Origin: DATAYF01 sp036272735
Lineage (GTDB): Bacteria > Chloroflexota > Ktedonobacteria > Ktedonobacterales > Ktedonobacteraceae
Reading direction: 5' to 3'
NCBI GenBank assembly: GCA_036272735.1
Contig: DATAYF010000646.1
Span: 1 to 13,363 of the forward strand
Length of the DNA stretch: 13,363 nt
This document shows positions 13,297 to 13,363 of the stretch, piece after piece (position 1 is the stretch's first letter; the number at the start of each line of letters is the position of its first letter). The notes under the pieces were generated by a model that was not told where the DNA came from, did no database searches, and was given only the letters and a program-made list of their open reading frames with translations. Both the position numbers and the translations under genes were made by a program.

Positions 13297-13363
13297 CTAT
13301 CACGTCTTTTGCGTGCTAAGCCCCTCTCGTCTATCGGGAGAGGCGCGACGCTGCTGTTTCCGT

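Noticed and set aside
8739..13363. Searched the nuo region for a displaced nuoB or nuoI.
   Set aside because: No frame shows the cysteine patterns of NuoB or the two CxxCxxCxxxCP ferredoxin motifs of NuoI.
1..13363. Looked for CRISPR arrays, tRNAs, rRNA, complete insertion sequences and phage genes.
   Set aside because: No regularly spaced repeats, cloverleaf with CCA end, transposase with terminal repeats, or phage-type proteins were seen.

Overview
The window reads as chromosomal DNA from a free-living bacterium, most likely a Chloroflexota of the Ktedonobacteria type. That placement is inferred from gene content: a Hanks-type Ser/Thr kinase fused to TPRs, a membrane-anchored PP2C phosphatase, an LppX/LprG-like lipoprotein and a fragmentary complex I operon. 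No rRNA or other phylogenetic marker is present to prove it. All confident genes lie on the + strand.

Layout. (1) 1-2730: a candidate promoter and a perfect 21-bp dyad precede a 12-helix MFS transporter (250-1746). Four bases later comes an LppX/LprG-like lipoprotein (1751-2677), and a strong terminator closes the pair. (2) 2739-4147: a monocistronic histidinol-dehydrogenase-family gene with its own candidate promoter. Two of the four expected zinc ligands and one substrate-contact histidine are replaced. (3) 4158-8536: a signalling pair. A soluble Ser/Thr kinase with C-terminal TPRs (4305-6143) is followed by a single-pass receptor-like protein (6194-8536). The latter has a degenerate trypsin-like ectodomain, a short TPR-like segment, one membrane helix and an intact cytosolic PP2C phosphatase. 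The kinase linker contains a perfect 54-bp DNA palindrome. (4) 8648-13072: an incomplete NADH:quinone oxidoreductase operon in the order nuoA, nuoC, a small two-helix membrane protein, nuoD, nuoH. It starts with a good sigma70-like promoter and ends with a strong hairpin. nuoB is absent from its usual place between nuoA and nuoC, and no nuoE, F, G or I-N follows before the terminator. (5) 13073-13363: mostly non-coding, with a possible 43-codon leucine-zipper ORF on the minus strand and two small dyads.

How the parts may work together. The MFS and lipoprotein pair may move or capture a hydrophobic substrate across the cell envelope. The kinase and phosphatase form an opposed pair in which the phosphatase, not the kinase, carries the membrane receptor. 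NuoA, NuoC, NuoD and NuoH belong to the quinone-binding region of complex I and must be completed by subunits encoded elsewhere.

Most unusual points: the in-frame 54-bp palindrome, the receptor-phosphatase architecture with a dead protease domain, the complex I operon without nuoB, and the HisD-like enzyme with altered metal ligands.
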